DNA of 8,319 nt from Hydrogenophaga sp. (GTDB taxonomy: Bacteria; Pseudomonadota; Gammaproteobacteria; Burkholderiales; Burkholderiaceae_C). Position 1 is the stretch's first letter. Every line of letters starts with the position of its first letter. A program made the position numbers and the translations under genes. Location: contig JAIFNE010000102.1 of NCBI GenBank assembly GCA_020047875.1, positions 4,301 through 12,619 on the forward strand, read 5' to 3'. Of this stretch, positions 1 through 7,500 are shown piece by piece. The notes below the pieces were generated by a model. The model did not search any database and was not told the origin of the DNA. It saw only the letters and a list, made by a program, of their open reading frames with translations.

Positions 1-566
1 AAGCCCTTGGCCACCTCGGCAGCGCGCGCCTTGAATCGCTCAATGGCCTGCGCCTGCACCTCGGACTCCAGCGCCTGCCGGGCCTGGCGCGACAGGCTGA
101 AATTCATGCCCTCCAGCGTGAGCGTGGCGATCTTGCCGGCGGTTTCGCTGATGCGCGCCACGTCGCGGCCCTCCAGCAGCAACTCGGCTGTGCCCTGCCA
201 GCCGTTGATTTTGCCGCTGGTGTTGTAGCGCGGGTAAATGGAAAAACGACCCGAACTCGCCTCCAGCGCACCCGGCTGGGCCTGCGCTCGCGCCACGCGA
301 AGGGCAACCTCCATCGCCACCTTGAGGCGGTTTTGCACCGTGGCCGCGTCGGGGCCCGTTTCGGTGGTGGTCAGCCGCATCGTCAGCCAGTCTTGCTGCA
401 CCTCCATGAAACCGCTGGCAGCGATGTGCACCACGTTCAGCGGCAACGCCGGCGTGGCGGGGGTGTCGGCCTGCGCCTGGGCCGACCAGATCCAGGCGGC
501 ACAGATTAGCCACCCCGCGCGCACCAACGGGCGGGAACGGCGCGAAGAAAACCCGGCCTTGCTCAT
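1..566 (-). CDS. SIMPL-domain (DUF541) exported protein, C-terminus beyond window edge
   Basis: The reading frame is open from the ATG at 566-564 to the window edge, giving 188 residues with no stop, so the C-terminus is missing. The N-terminus is a signal peptide: arginine-rich residues 9-17, a hydrophobic stretch at about 18-29, then AQA before a likely cleavage site after residue 33. The mature part begins with a beta-strand pattern (VVHIAASGFMEVQQDWLTMR) typical of SIMPL/DUF541 proteins. It continues with a paired-residue pattern and an RYNTSGKINGWQGTAELLLEG segment matching the family's Y-strand/transport-like core, then a helix rich in Ala, Glu and Gln. The family is periplasmic or outer-membrane associated and its biochemical role is poorly defined; some members bind other proteins or are linked to oxidative stress. 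The start overlaps the stop of the upstream small gene by ATGA (566-563), which implies translational coupling. Family assignment is moderately confident. Function cannot be inferred. Confidence 0.8.
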   Translation of the reverse strand, partial: MSKAGFSSRRSRPLVRAGWLICAAWIWSAQAQADTPATPALPLNVVHIAASGFMEVQQDWLTMRLTTTETGPDAATVQNRLKVAMEVALRVARAQAQPGALEASSGRFSIYPRYNTSGKINGWQGTAELLLEGRDVARISETAGKIATLTLEGMNFSLSRQARQALESEVQAQAIERFKARAAEVAKG

Positions 567-874
567 GGCTTGCCCCTCAGCACAACCCCGTCGGGCTGGC
601 TTCGCAATTGCTCGCGCAGACGCTGACGCTCTTCGGGGGTCAGGCGGTGAGGCTGGCTGCCCAGCGCCTGGGTGACCTCATAAGGCTGGCGCAGCACATC
701 TCGCAGTCCCGCTGCGCCGCGGTGCTCTTCTTCCGGTGCCGAGATGGGCAAGACCAGCAACGGCGCGTCGGCGCTGCCCGGGGGCGGTCGTCCCTCGACC
801 TTCTGGGCCATCACCCAGGGCGAGAAACAGGCCAGCAGAAAAAAGAGCCACCCATCCGTCGGTTTCATGTTCAT
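563..874 (-). CDS. Small exported hypothetical protein (103 aa)
   Basis: I do not recognise this protein by name. The chosen start is the ATG at 874-872 (MNMKPTDG...); a second ATG two codons later at 868 is equally possible. A longer frame extends upstream to 1054, but it would run into the ompR region and place the signal peptide internally, so I reject it. Residues 1-23 look like a signal peptide: a lysine, then WLFFLLACFSPWV, then a VMA|QK cleavage site. The mature protein is about 80 residues. It contains a Pro/Gly-rich linker, a short hydrophobic strand (APLLVLPIS), and a charged amphipathic helix near the C-terminus (LTPEERQRLREQLRSQ). That helix motif recurs in several small periplasmic proteins of Burkholderiales. 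The stop overlaps the start of the SIMPL-domain gene by 4 bases, so the two are probably co-expressed and may act in the same compartment. That they work together is inference. Confidence 0.7.
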   Translation of the reverse strand: MNMKPTDGWLFFLLACFSPWVMAQKVEGRPPPGSADAPLLVLPISAPEEEHRGAAGLRDVLRQPYEVTQALGSQPHRLTPEERQRLREQLRSQPDGVVLRGKP

Positions 875-899
875 GTTGCGCTCGCGTGGATAGAGTTTT

Positions 900-926
900 C
901 CTCGCATTGTGCGAGGTTGGGCCTCG
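900..926. repeat. Overlapping inverted repeats in the divergent intergenic region
   Basis: Bases 900-906 (CCTCGCA) and 910-916 (TGCGAGG) are perfect inverted copies separated by 3 bases. The right arm also pairs with 922-926 (CGAGG at 912-916 with CCTCG), so two alternative hairpins share one arm. No T-run follows on either strand, so this is not an intrinsic terminator. It lies about 26 bases upstream of the small exported-protein start, within the likely 5' untranslated region of that operon. Confidence 0.4.
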
Positions 927-954
927 TCGGCAAGCCGGGACGCAGCGCAACATC

Positions 955-1028
955 TGTAACAGCTTGTCAACAAAACAAAAAACGTGGCGTGACAAGCACT
1001 TGGCGCTGCCAGAATGACTGCTGTTACA
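955..1028. promoter_or_regulatory. Widely spaced inverted repeat upstream of ompR
   Basis: TGTAACAG at 955-962 is repeated as its exact reverse complement CTGTTACA at 1021-1028. The first copy sits in the near-palindrome CTGTAACAG. Sites with a GTAACA/TGTTAC core are known for regulators of the OmpR family, so autoregulation by the adjacent ompR product is possible. The match is short and no footprint can be claimed from sequence alone. Confidence 0.25.
989..1015 (+). promoter_or_regulatory. Weak candidate sigma-70 promoter for ompR-envZ
   Basis: GTGACA (989-994) matches the -35 consensus at five of six positions. CAGAAT (1010-1015) matches the -10 consensus at four of six, with a spacing of 15 bases, which is shorter than ideal. 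The position, about 33 bases before the ompR start, is suitable. I see no better pair in the region. Confidence 0.25.
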
Positions 1029-1034
1029 AATTTT

Positions 1035-1039
1035 GGAAG
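1035..1039 (+). promoter_or_regulatory. Ribosome binding site deciding the ompR start
   Basis: GGAAG at 1035-1039 lies 8 bases before the ATG at 1048. It supports that ATG over the in-frame TTG at 1033, which would overlap the ribosome binding site itself. Confidence 0.6.
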
Positions 1040-1047
1040 TTGTTCCC

Positions 1048-1779
1048 ATGCCACAACCCAACGCCCGACCCGACAAAGTTCTGGTGGTTGACGACGATGT
1101 CCGCATCCGTGATCTGCTGCGCCGCTATCTGATGCAGGAGGGTTTCGAGGTGATGCTGGCCGAGGATGGCAAGGCGCTGAACCGGGTGCTGCAGCGCGAA
1201 TCGGTTGATCTCATCGTGCTCGATCTGATGATGCCGGGGGAGGACGGCCTGTCGATCTGCCGGCGCCTGCGCGCCAACGGCGACCGCACACCCATCATCA
1301 TGCTTACCGCCAAAAGCGAAGATGTGGACCGCATCGTGGGCCTCGAGGTGGGTGCCGACGACTACCTGGGCAAGCCCTTCAACCCGCGCGAGCTGCTTGC
1401 TCGCATCCATGCGGTGTTGCGCCGCCGGCCACCCACCGAGGTGCCGGGGGCGCCATCGCAGGAGCAGGAGGTGGTGAAGTTTGGCCCCTTCGAGTTCGAC
1501 CTGAGCTTGCGCACGCTGCGCAAAGATGGCGCCGATCTGCCGCTGACCACCGGCGAGTTCGCCATGCTCAAGGCGCTGGTGCGGCATCCGCGCCAGCCGC
1601 TGTCGCGCGAGAAGCTGGCCCAGCTGGCGCGCGGACGGGAGTTCGAGCCGTTTGACCGCAGCCTGGATGTGCAGGTGTCGCGCCTGCGCAAACTGATCGA
1701 GGAAGACGCTGCCTCGCCCCGCTACCTGCAGACAGTGTGGGGTGTGGGCTATGTGTTCGTGCCCGACGGAAGCGCCTGA
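1048..1779 (+). CDS. ompR: OmpR-type two-component response regulator
   Basis: This is a 243-residue DNA-binding response regulator, close in length to the 239 residues of E. coli OmpR. Residues about 10-125 form the receiver domain. It has the acidic cluster D15-D17, the phosphoacceptor D59 in VLDLMMPGEDG, the switch threonine T87 in LTAK and the conserved K109 in KPFNPRELLARI. After a linker containing GAPSQEQE, a winged-helix domain (about 145-240) carries the family signatures LTTGEFAMLKALVRHP, LSREKL.QLARGRE, RSLDVQVSRLRKLIEED and a QTVWGVGYVFVPDG end. Phosphorylated by its partner kinase, it is expected to bind promoter DNA and respond to osmotic or envelope conditions; the actual regulon here is unknown. 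The ATG at 1048 is chosen because of the GGAAG site in front of it. The stop TGA shares its final A with the envZ ATG, so the two are translated as a coupled operon. Orthology is judged from long stretches of near identity to the enterobacterial protein. Confidence 0.95.
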   Translation: MPQPNARPDKVLVVDDDVRIRDLLRRYLMQEGFEVMLAEDGKALNRVLQRESVDLIVLDLMMPGEDGLSICRRLRANGDRTPIIMLTAKSEDVDRIVGLEVGADDYLGKPFNPRELLARIHAVLRRRPPTEVPGAPSQEQEVVKFGPFEFDLSLRTLRKDGADLPLTTGEFAMLKALVRHPRQPLSREKLAQLARGREFEPFDRSLDVQVSRLRKLIEEDAASPRYLQTVWGVGYVFVPDGSA

Positions 1780-3281
1780 TGTCTGACCTGGAGTCGCGCG
1801 TTTCCTTCGAAACGCACCCCGGCGATCTCGAGACCGCGCCCGCGCCGCTGGATGTTCGGGCCAGCCGGGGTGTCAGCCTGTTCTGGCGCACTTTCTTTTT
1901 TCTTTCCGTGCTGCTGCTGGGCTGCATCATGGCCTGGCTGCAGACGTTCCGCGCGCTCGAGTACGAGCCACGCGCGCTGCAAAGCGCGCAGCAACTCGCC
2001 TCGCTGGTGAACCTGAGCCGCGCCGCGCTGGTGCATTCGGACTCGATTGCGCGCGTGTCCCTCATCAAAACCCTGGCCGATGAAGAAGGCCTGCGCATCG
2101 CACCGCGCGAACCCAGCGACAACTACCTGCTTTACGACCGCGACTCGCTCAGCCGCAATGTCAGCGCGCGCCTGCGCGCCCAGCTCGGACCCGATACGGT
2201 GGTGGCGCGCGAGGTCAACGGCAAGGCGGGACTGTGGATTGGTTTCTCCATCGACGAGGACCCTTACTGGCTGCTCACCGACCCGTCGCGCATCGGGCCG
2301 GTCGCGGGCACCACCTGGCTCATCTGGCTGGGCACGGCGGCCCTGCTTTCGCTGGCCGGTGCTGCGGCCATTGCGGGCCTGATCAACCATCCGCTGAAGA
2401 AGCTCTCATTCGCCGCCGGTCGCGTCCGAGACGGCGATTTTGAATCCAGTCAACTCAACGAGGCGGTGGCCACCAGCGAGATCCGGGAGGTCAACATCGG
2501 CTTCAACCGCATGGCGCAACGCTTGTCCAAGATCGAGCAGGACCGCACACTGATGCTCGCCGGCATCTCCCACGATCTGCGCACGCCCTTGTCGCGGCTG
2601 CGGCTGGAGACCGAAATGAGTGTGGCGGACGAGCAGGCACGCGAACACATGGCGGCCGACATCGAGCAGGTGAACGCGATCATCGACAAATTCCTCGATT
2701 ACGCGCGACCCGACAACCTGACGCCCGACCGCGTCCACCTCAACCAGACCGTGGACGCGGCCGCGTTTGCGCTCGGCGCCGACCCGAGCACACACGTCAC
2801 CATCAGCATTCCGCCCAACACCTGGGTGCTGGGCGACGCGGTGGAGCTGCAGCGCGTTTTCGCCAACCTGCTGGAGAACGCACAGCGCTACGGCAGAGAC
2901 CCGGTCACGGGCACGGTAAAGATCGACATCGCCGCCAAGGAAAAAGACGATTCGGTGCTGATCAAGCTGCGCGATCACGGCCCGGGCGTGAGCCCGGAGA
3001 TTCTGGGTCAGCTCACGCAGCCGTTCTTTCGCGGCGATGCCTCGCGCAGCGCCGCCACGGGCACCGGGCTGGGCCTGTCGATCGTGGAGCGGGCCCTGAT
3101 CCGCATGGGTGGGCGTTTTGTGCTGGCCAACAGCAGCACCGGCGGCCTGTCGGCCCACATCAAGATGCGCAAGGCGCCACCGCTGGGCAAAACCACGGCC
3201 AAAGGCAAGGAGCCGGCTCAGGCCGGCCGTGTGCCCGCGGCCAGCAGCACCACGGCACGCGCCTCGATCGAAAGCTCCTGA
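1779..3281 (+). CDS. envZ: EnvZ-type membrane sensor histidine kinase
   Basis: This is a 500-residue inner-membrane histidine kinase that should autophosphorylate and pass phosphate to the adjacent OmpR. In order it has a cytoplasmic N-terminus of about 35 residues, a first membrane helix at about 37-56 ([15 protein letters not shown]), a periplasmic sensor region at about 57-172, a second helix at about 178-200 and a HAMP linker at about 201-252. The dimerisation domain has the phosphoacceptor H265 in [16 protein letters not shown]. The ATPase domain has an N box (N363 and N367 in [10 protein letters not shown]), a G1 box with D399 (RDHGPGV) and a G2 box at G428-G432 ([12 protein letters not shown]). 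All catalytic residues are present. It is longer than E. coli EnvZ (450 residues), mostly because of the N-terminal extension and a Lys/Ala/Ser-rich tail of about 34 residues after the kinase core. That tail is where its last 64 bases overlap ispF on the other strand. The start overlaps the ompR stop by one base. Confidence 0.93.
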   Translation: MSDLESRVSFETHPGDLETAPAPLDVRASRGVSLFWRTFFFLSVLLLGCIMAWLQTFRALEYEPRALQSAQQLASLVNLSRAALVHSDSIARVSLIKTLADEEGLRIAPREPSDNYLLYDRDSLSRNVSARLRAQLGPDTVVAREVNGKAGLWIGFSIDEDPYWLLTDPSRIGPVAGTTWLIWLGTAALLSLAGAAAIAGLINHPLKKLSFAAGRVRDGDFESSQLNEAVATSEIREVNIGFNRMAQRLSKIEQDRTLMLAGISHDLRTPLSRLRLETEMSVADEQAREHMAADIEQVNAIIDKFLDYARPDNLTPDRVHLNQTVDAAAFALGADPSTHVTISIPPNTWVLGDAVELQRVFANLLENAQRYGRDPVTGTVKIDIAAKEKDDSVLIKLRDHGPGVSPEILGQLTQPFFRGDASRSAATGTGLGLSIVERALIRMGGRFVLANSSTGGLSAHIKMRKAPPLGKTTAKGKEPAQAGRVPAASSTTARASIESS

Positions 3282-3736
3282 CCCACGGGACCCAGCCGTT
3301 CGGCGGTCTTGGCCTTCACGTTCACCTGCCCCGGCGCAACCCCCAGCGTGTGCGCGATTTGCGCCACCATGGCCGGGATGTGTGGCGCGAGCTTGGGGGC
3401 CTGGGCGATGACGGTGCTGTCCAGGTTCACGATGTCGAAACCGGCTGCGCGCACGCGCCGCGCGGCCTCGGCCAGCAGCGCGCTGGAATCGGCGCCCTGA
3501 AAGGCGGGATCGGTGTCGGGAAAGTGGCGACCGATGTCGCCCAGCGCGGCCGCACCGAGCAGCGCATCGGTGATGGCGTGCAGCAGCACATCGGCATCCG
3601 AATGCCCCAGCAGCCCCAGGCGGTGCGGAATGCACACGCCACCGATGATCAGCGGGCGCCCGGGCACCAGCGCATGCACATCCCAGCCCTCGCCAATGCG
3701 CAGCGACCACGCCAGAGAAGACACAGACAGGCTCAT
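3218..3736 (-). CDS. ispF: 2-C-methyl-D-erythritol 2,4-cyclodiphosphate synthase
   Basis: This cytosolic enzyme of the MEP isoprenoid pathway converts 4-diphosphocytidyl-2-C-methyl-D-erythritol 2-phosphate to 2-C-methyl-D-erythritol 2,4-cyclodiphosphate, releasing CMP. The 172-residue product carries the family signatures. GEGWDVHAL supplies metal ligands D19 and H21. [20 protein letters not shown] contains the third ligand, H53. These are followed by [20 protein letters not shown], a [16 protein letters not shown] strand and the C-terminal [24 protein letters not shown] motif. E. coli IspF has 159 residues; the surplus is about 11 residues at the N-terminus. The start ATG (3736-3734) overlaps the ispD stop by ATGA, so translation is coupled and the two consecutive-pathway genes form an operon. 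Its final 64 bases run antisense to the end of envZ. There is no sign of an IspDF fusion. Confidence 0.96.
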   Translation of the reverse strand: MSLSVSSLAWSLRIGEGWDVHALVPGRPLIIGGVCIPHRLGLLGHSDADVLLHAITDALLGAAALGDIGRHFPDTDPAFQGADSSALLAEAARRVRAAGFDIVNLDSTVIAQAPKLAPHIPAMVAQIAHTLGVAPGQVNVKAKTAERLGPVGQELSIEARAVVLLAAGTRPA

Positions 3737-4464
3737 GCACGGCTCCTGAGAATGGCCTCGGCCAGGGCAAAGTCTTCCGGGTAGGTGACCTTGAAATTTT
3801 GTGCGCTGCCGGGCACCAGCAGCGGGGCGTGGCCGGCCAGCTCCATGGCGCTGGCCTCGTCGGTCACGCCGGCGAAACCGTTCGCGGCCTGGGCCTGCAG
3901 CGCGGCCTGCAGCGGGCCAAGGCGAAACATCTGTGGCGTCTGCGCCAGCCATTTGTCGCCACGGTCAACCGTGGCCACCACCCGCCCGGCCGCCTCGGCT
4001 TTGAGTGTGTCGGGCAACTTGAGCGCGAGCAGCCCGCCCACCGGATCGGGCTCGCAGGCGTCCATCAGCGCCGTGATTTGGGCCGGGGTGATCAGGCAGC
4101 GCGCCGCATCGTGCACCAGCACCCAGTCGGTCGCGCGCGCGCCGGCGTCGCGCATCGCCTGCAGGCCGTTGAACACACTGCCGGCCCGGCTGTTGCCACC
4201 GCACCGGGCCAGCGACACGGCCGGATGGGCCACAGGCCAAAAACCATCGGTCGGCGCCACCACCACCCAGACATGGGTCACGCGCGGCACCGCCTGAAAC
4301 GCCGCCAGCGTGTGCATCACCATCGGCTGCCCCAGCACCGGCTGGTACTGCTTGGGCAAGTCCCCGCCAGCGCGCGCGCCCACCCCGGCGCAGGGCAGCA
4401 AGGCAAAGCAGCGCTCGGCGGAGGGAGCGGCGCCAGGGGGCAACGGGGAAGCAACAGCAGGCAT
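3733..4464 (-). CDS. ispD: 2-C-methyl-D-erythritol 4-phosphate cytidylyltransferase
   Basis: This enzyme transfers CMP from CTP to 2-C-methyl-D-erythritol 4-phosphate, the step after reductoisomerase in the MEP pathway. It has 243 residues from the ATG at 4464-4462; a GTG six bases earlier (4470) is an alternative. After a Pro/Ala-rich N-terminus of about 18 residues it shows the nucleotide-binding loop [19 protein letters not shown] with catalytic R31 and K38. It then has the [13 protein letters not shown] motif, [10 protein letters not shown] with metal-binding D119, the QTPQMF loop, TDEASAMEL and [15 protein letters not shown] with K225, which matches the substrate-binding lysine of E. coli IspD. 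All key residues are intact. No clear Shine-Dalgarno sequence precedes the start. A -10-like TAAAAT on this strand at 4481-4476 would place the transcript start only a few bases before the ATG, so initiation may be leaderless or nearly so. Confidence 0.95.
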   Translation of the reverse strand: MPAVASPLPPGAAPSAERCFALLPCAGVGARAGGDLPKQYQPVLGQPMVMHTLAAFQAVPRVTHVWVVVAPTDGFWPVAHPAVSLARCGGNSRAGSVFNGLQAMRDAGARATDWVLVHDAARCLITPAQITALMDACEPDPVGGLLALKLPDTLKAEAAGRVVATVDRGDKWLAQTPQMFRLGPLQAALQAQAANGFAGVTDEASAMELAGHAPLLVPGSAQNFKVTYPEDFALAEAILRSRA

Positions 4465-4475
4465 GGGCACCCGGC

Positions 4476-4485
4476 ATTTTAGAAT
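4476..4485. promoter_or_regulatory. Overlapping divergent -10-like elements between ispD and mfd
   Basis: The sequence ATTTTAGAAT reads TAGAAT on the plus strand (4480-4485) and TAAAAT on the minus strand (4481-4476). Each matches the sigma-70 -10 consensus at five of six positions, and the two share two bases. No convincing -35 box is visible on either strand. The plus-strand element would start a transcript near 4491 toward mfd. The minus-strand element would start one near 4469, right at ispD. Confidence 0.35.
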
Positions 4486-4497
4486 CAGGCCCTCACA

Positions 4498-4526
4498 CCC
4501 CCCGTCTGACGCGATGGGGGGTTTTT
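4498..4526 (+). terminator. Intrinsic-terminator-like hairpin just upstream of mfd
   Basis: Bases 4498-4506 (CCCCCCGTC) pair with 4513-4521 (GATGGGGGG) in a 9-bp stem with one G-T wobble and a 6-base loop (4507-4512). Five T residues follow at once (4522-4526). On the minus strand no T-run follows, so it can only terminate rightward transcription. No complete plus-strand gene ends nearby. It could therefore stop read-through coming from ompR-envZ, or act as an attenuator or leader element in the mfd 5' region, about 54 bases before the mfd start. Confidence 0.7.
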
Positions 4527-4579
4527 GTCATGGCGGCCCGCCGTCTACCTCCCAGTCCGCCGCCAGCGCCACACCCACC

Positions 4580-7500
4580 ATGGACCTGCCCAAACTCACC
4601 CCCGGCAAACGCTTCACGATGCCGCGCCCGGTTGGTGCGTCAGACGCCCTGCTGCTGGCCCAACTGGCACAGCGCGACAAGGCCGCCGGCCGCCTCACGG
4701 CCATCGTCACCGCCGACGCCACCGATGCCCAGCGCCTGATTGACGAAATTGGCTTTTTCGCGCCCGAGATCCGCTGCGCCCTGTTTCCCGACTGGGAAAC
4801 CCTGCCCTACGACAGCTTCTCGCCGCACCAGGACCTGATCTCCGAGCGCCTGGCCACGCTCTGGCGCATTCACTCACGCGGCCAGGCGCAGCACAGCGAA
4901 GCCAGCGCCGACGTGGTGCTGGTGCCCGCCACCACGGCGCTGTACCGGCTCGCGCCGCCCGCCTTTCTGGCGGGCTACACCTTCCATTTCAAGGTCAGGC
5001 AGCAGCTCGACGAGGCCCGGCTCAAGGCCCAGCTCACGCTGGCGGGCTACCAGCATGTGACCCAAGTGGTGAGCCCGGGCGAATACGCGGTGCGCGGTGG
5101 CCTGATCGACCTCTTCCCCATGGGCTCGCTGGTGCCCTACCGCGTGGATCTGTTTGACGATGAGATCGACAGCATCCGCACCTTCGACCCCGACAGCCAA
5201 CGCAGCCTGTATCCAGTGCCCGAGGTGCGGTTGCTGCCTGGGCGCGAGTTCCCGATGGACGACGCGGCGCGGGCCAAATTTCGCAGCCGGTGGCGCGAGC
5301 TGCTGGATGGTGACCCGACCAAAAGCCGCATCTACAAAGACATGGGCAACGGCGTGGCGACCGCGGGCATTGAGTACTACCTGCCGCTGTTCTTTGAAGA
5401 AACCGCCACCGTCTTCGACTACCTCGGCGGCGCGGCCACGGTGGTGCTGCATGGCGACCTGGAACCCGCTTTCCAGCGCTTCTGGCAAGACACGCAAGAC
5501 CGCTACCGCCTGGTCAAGGGCGACCCGGACCGCCCGGCGCTGCCGCCCGAATCGCTTTTCCTGTCGGCCGAACAGTTCTACACCCAGGCCAATGCCCACG
5601 CCCAGCTCGCCATCAGGAGCCATGCCCCCAACCTCCCCGCGGCACACGGTGCGCTGCAAGACGTGGCCGACAACGCGTTTGCGCAGGCGCTGGGCGATCT
5701 GTCGGTGGTGCGTGGCGCCGAAGACCCACTTGCCCGCTTGCAGGCTCACCTTCGCAACACCGCTCACCGCGTTCTGGTGCTGGCCGAAAGCGAAGGCCGG
5801 CGCGAGAGCCTGCTCGATTTTCTGCGCGCCAGCGGCGTCAACCCGCCCGCGTTCGACTCGCTGGCCGCTTTCCAGGCGAGCAGCGAGAAGCTGGGCATTG
5901 CCACCGCGGCGCTCACCATGGGCTTTTCGTCGGTCGAGCAGGGCCTCGACTTCGTCACCGAAACCGAACTTTTCGCCACCAGCCCCACCACGCGCCGGCG
6001 CAAAAAACAGGAACAGGTCAGCGACGTTGATGCACTGATCAAAGACCTCTCCGAGCTCAACCTCGGTGACCCGGTGGTGCACAACGCCCATGGCATCGGC
6101 CGCTACCGCGGCCTGGTGAACATGGACATGGGCGACAAAAACCCCGACGGCACGCCCGCGCTGATGGAGTTTCTGCACCTCGAATACGCCGACAAGGCGG
6201 TGCTGTATGTGCCGGTGAGCCAGCTCCAGCTGATCGGCCGCTACACCGGCGTGAGCGCCGACGAGGCGCCGCTGCACAAGCTGGGCAGCGGCCAGTGGGA
6301 AAAAGCGAAGCGCAAGGCAGCCGAGCAGGTACGCGATGCCGCCGCCGAGCTGCTCAACATTTACGCCCGCCGCGCCGCGCGCCAGGGCCACGCGTTCCGC
6401 TACTCGGCGCAGGACTACGAGGTGTTCGCCAACGATTTCGGCTTTGAAGAAACCGCCGACCAGCGCGCCGCCATCCACGCCGTCATTCAAGACATGATCA
6501 GCCCGCGTCCGATGGACCGCCTCGTCTGCGGCGACGTGGGCTTTGGCAAAACCGAGGTCGCCCTGCGCGCCGCCTTCGTGGCGGTCACTGGCGGGCGCCA
6601 AGTGGCGTTGCTGGCGCCCACCACGCTGCTGGCCGAACAGCATTACCAGACGCTGGTAGACCGCTTCGCCAAATGGCCGGTGAAGATCGCCGAGATGAGC
6701 CGTTTTCGCTCACAGAAAGAGATCACCGCCGCGCTCAAGGGCGTGGCCGACGGCTCGGTCGACATCGTGGTCGGCACCCACAAACTGCTGTCGGAAAAAA
6801 CGGTGTTCAAAGACCTCGGCCTGCTCATCATCGACGAGGAGCACCGCTTCGGCGTGCGCCACAAGGAGCAGATGAAGCAGTTGCGCGCCGAGGTCGATGT
6901 GCTCACCCTTACCGCCACGCCGATTCCGCGCACGCTGGGCATGGCGCTCGAAGGGCTGCGCGATCTCAGCGTGATCGCCACCGCGCCGCAGCGGCGGCTC
7001 GCCATCAAAACGTTTGTGCGCTCAGAGAGCAACGGCGTGATCCGCGAGGCGGTGCTGCGCGAGCTCAAGCGAGGCGGTCAGGTCTACTTTCTGCACAACG
7101 AGGTGGACACCATCGAAAACCGCCGGCAGAAGCTGGAAGAAATCCTGCCCGAAGCGCGCATTGCCATTGCCCATGGCCAGATGCCGGAACGCGAGCTGGA
7201 GCGGGTGATGCGCGATTTCGTGGCACAGCGCTACAACCTGCTGCTGTGCTCCACCATCATCGAAACCGGCATCGACGTGCCCACCGCCAACACCATCGTG
7301 ATGGCGCGGGCCGACAAGTTTGGCCTGGCTCAGTTGCACCAGTTGCGCGGCCGCGTCGGCCGCAGCCACCACCAGGCCTACGCCTACCTCATGGTCCCCG
7401 ACATCGAGGGCCTGACCAAACAGGCCAGCCAGCGGCTGGACGCCATTCAGCAAATGGAAGAGCTGGGCTCGGGCTTTTACCTCTGGGCGAAAACCAGAGC

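Noticed and set aside
965..970. Perfect TTGACA -35 box on the minus strand upstream of the small exported-protein gene
   Set aside because: No acceptable -10 element occurs 15-19 bases further along that strand, so I cannot support a promoter there.
3189..3231. Possible minus-strand terminator for ispD-ispF (CACGGCC / GGCCGTG stem followed by GTTTT)
   Set aside because: The stem is only 7 bp with a 24-base loop, the T-run is four bases, and the ispF stop codon lies inside the loop where ribosomes would interfere. It is too weak to list as a feature.
2406..3770. 454-codon minus-strand open frame across envZ and ispF
   Set aside because: It is out of frame with ispF and antisense to envZ. Its composition is Ala/Arg/Gly-biased with no recognisable motif, typical of a shadow frame in GC-rich DNA.
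4514..4579. Longer mfd N-terminus from the in-frame ATG at 4514
   Set aside because: That ATG lies inside the terminator stem and lacks a ribosome binding site. The added residues look like non-coding sequence, whereas MDLPKLTPGKRF is a natural start.
4874..6643. Long 589-codon open frame on the minus strand inside mfd
   Set aside because: It is a shadow of the GC-rich mfd coding strand. The predicted protein is rich in His, Val, Gly and Arg with no domain pattern, while the plus strand encodes a well-conserved protein.
7484..7500. Programmed ribosomal frameshift joining the two mfd frames
   Set aside because: A -1 slip near the AAAA at 7490-7493 would reach the second frame, but there is no canonical slippery heptamer. 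The joined product would still lack about 13 residues of the conserved TRG motif, so deletion explains the data better.
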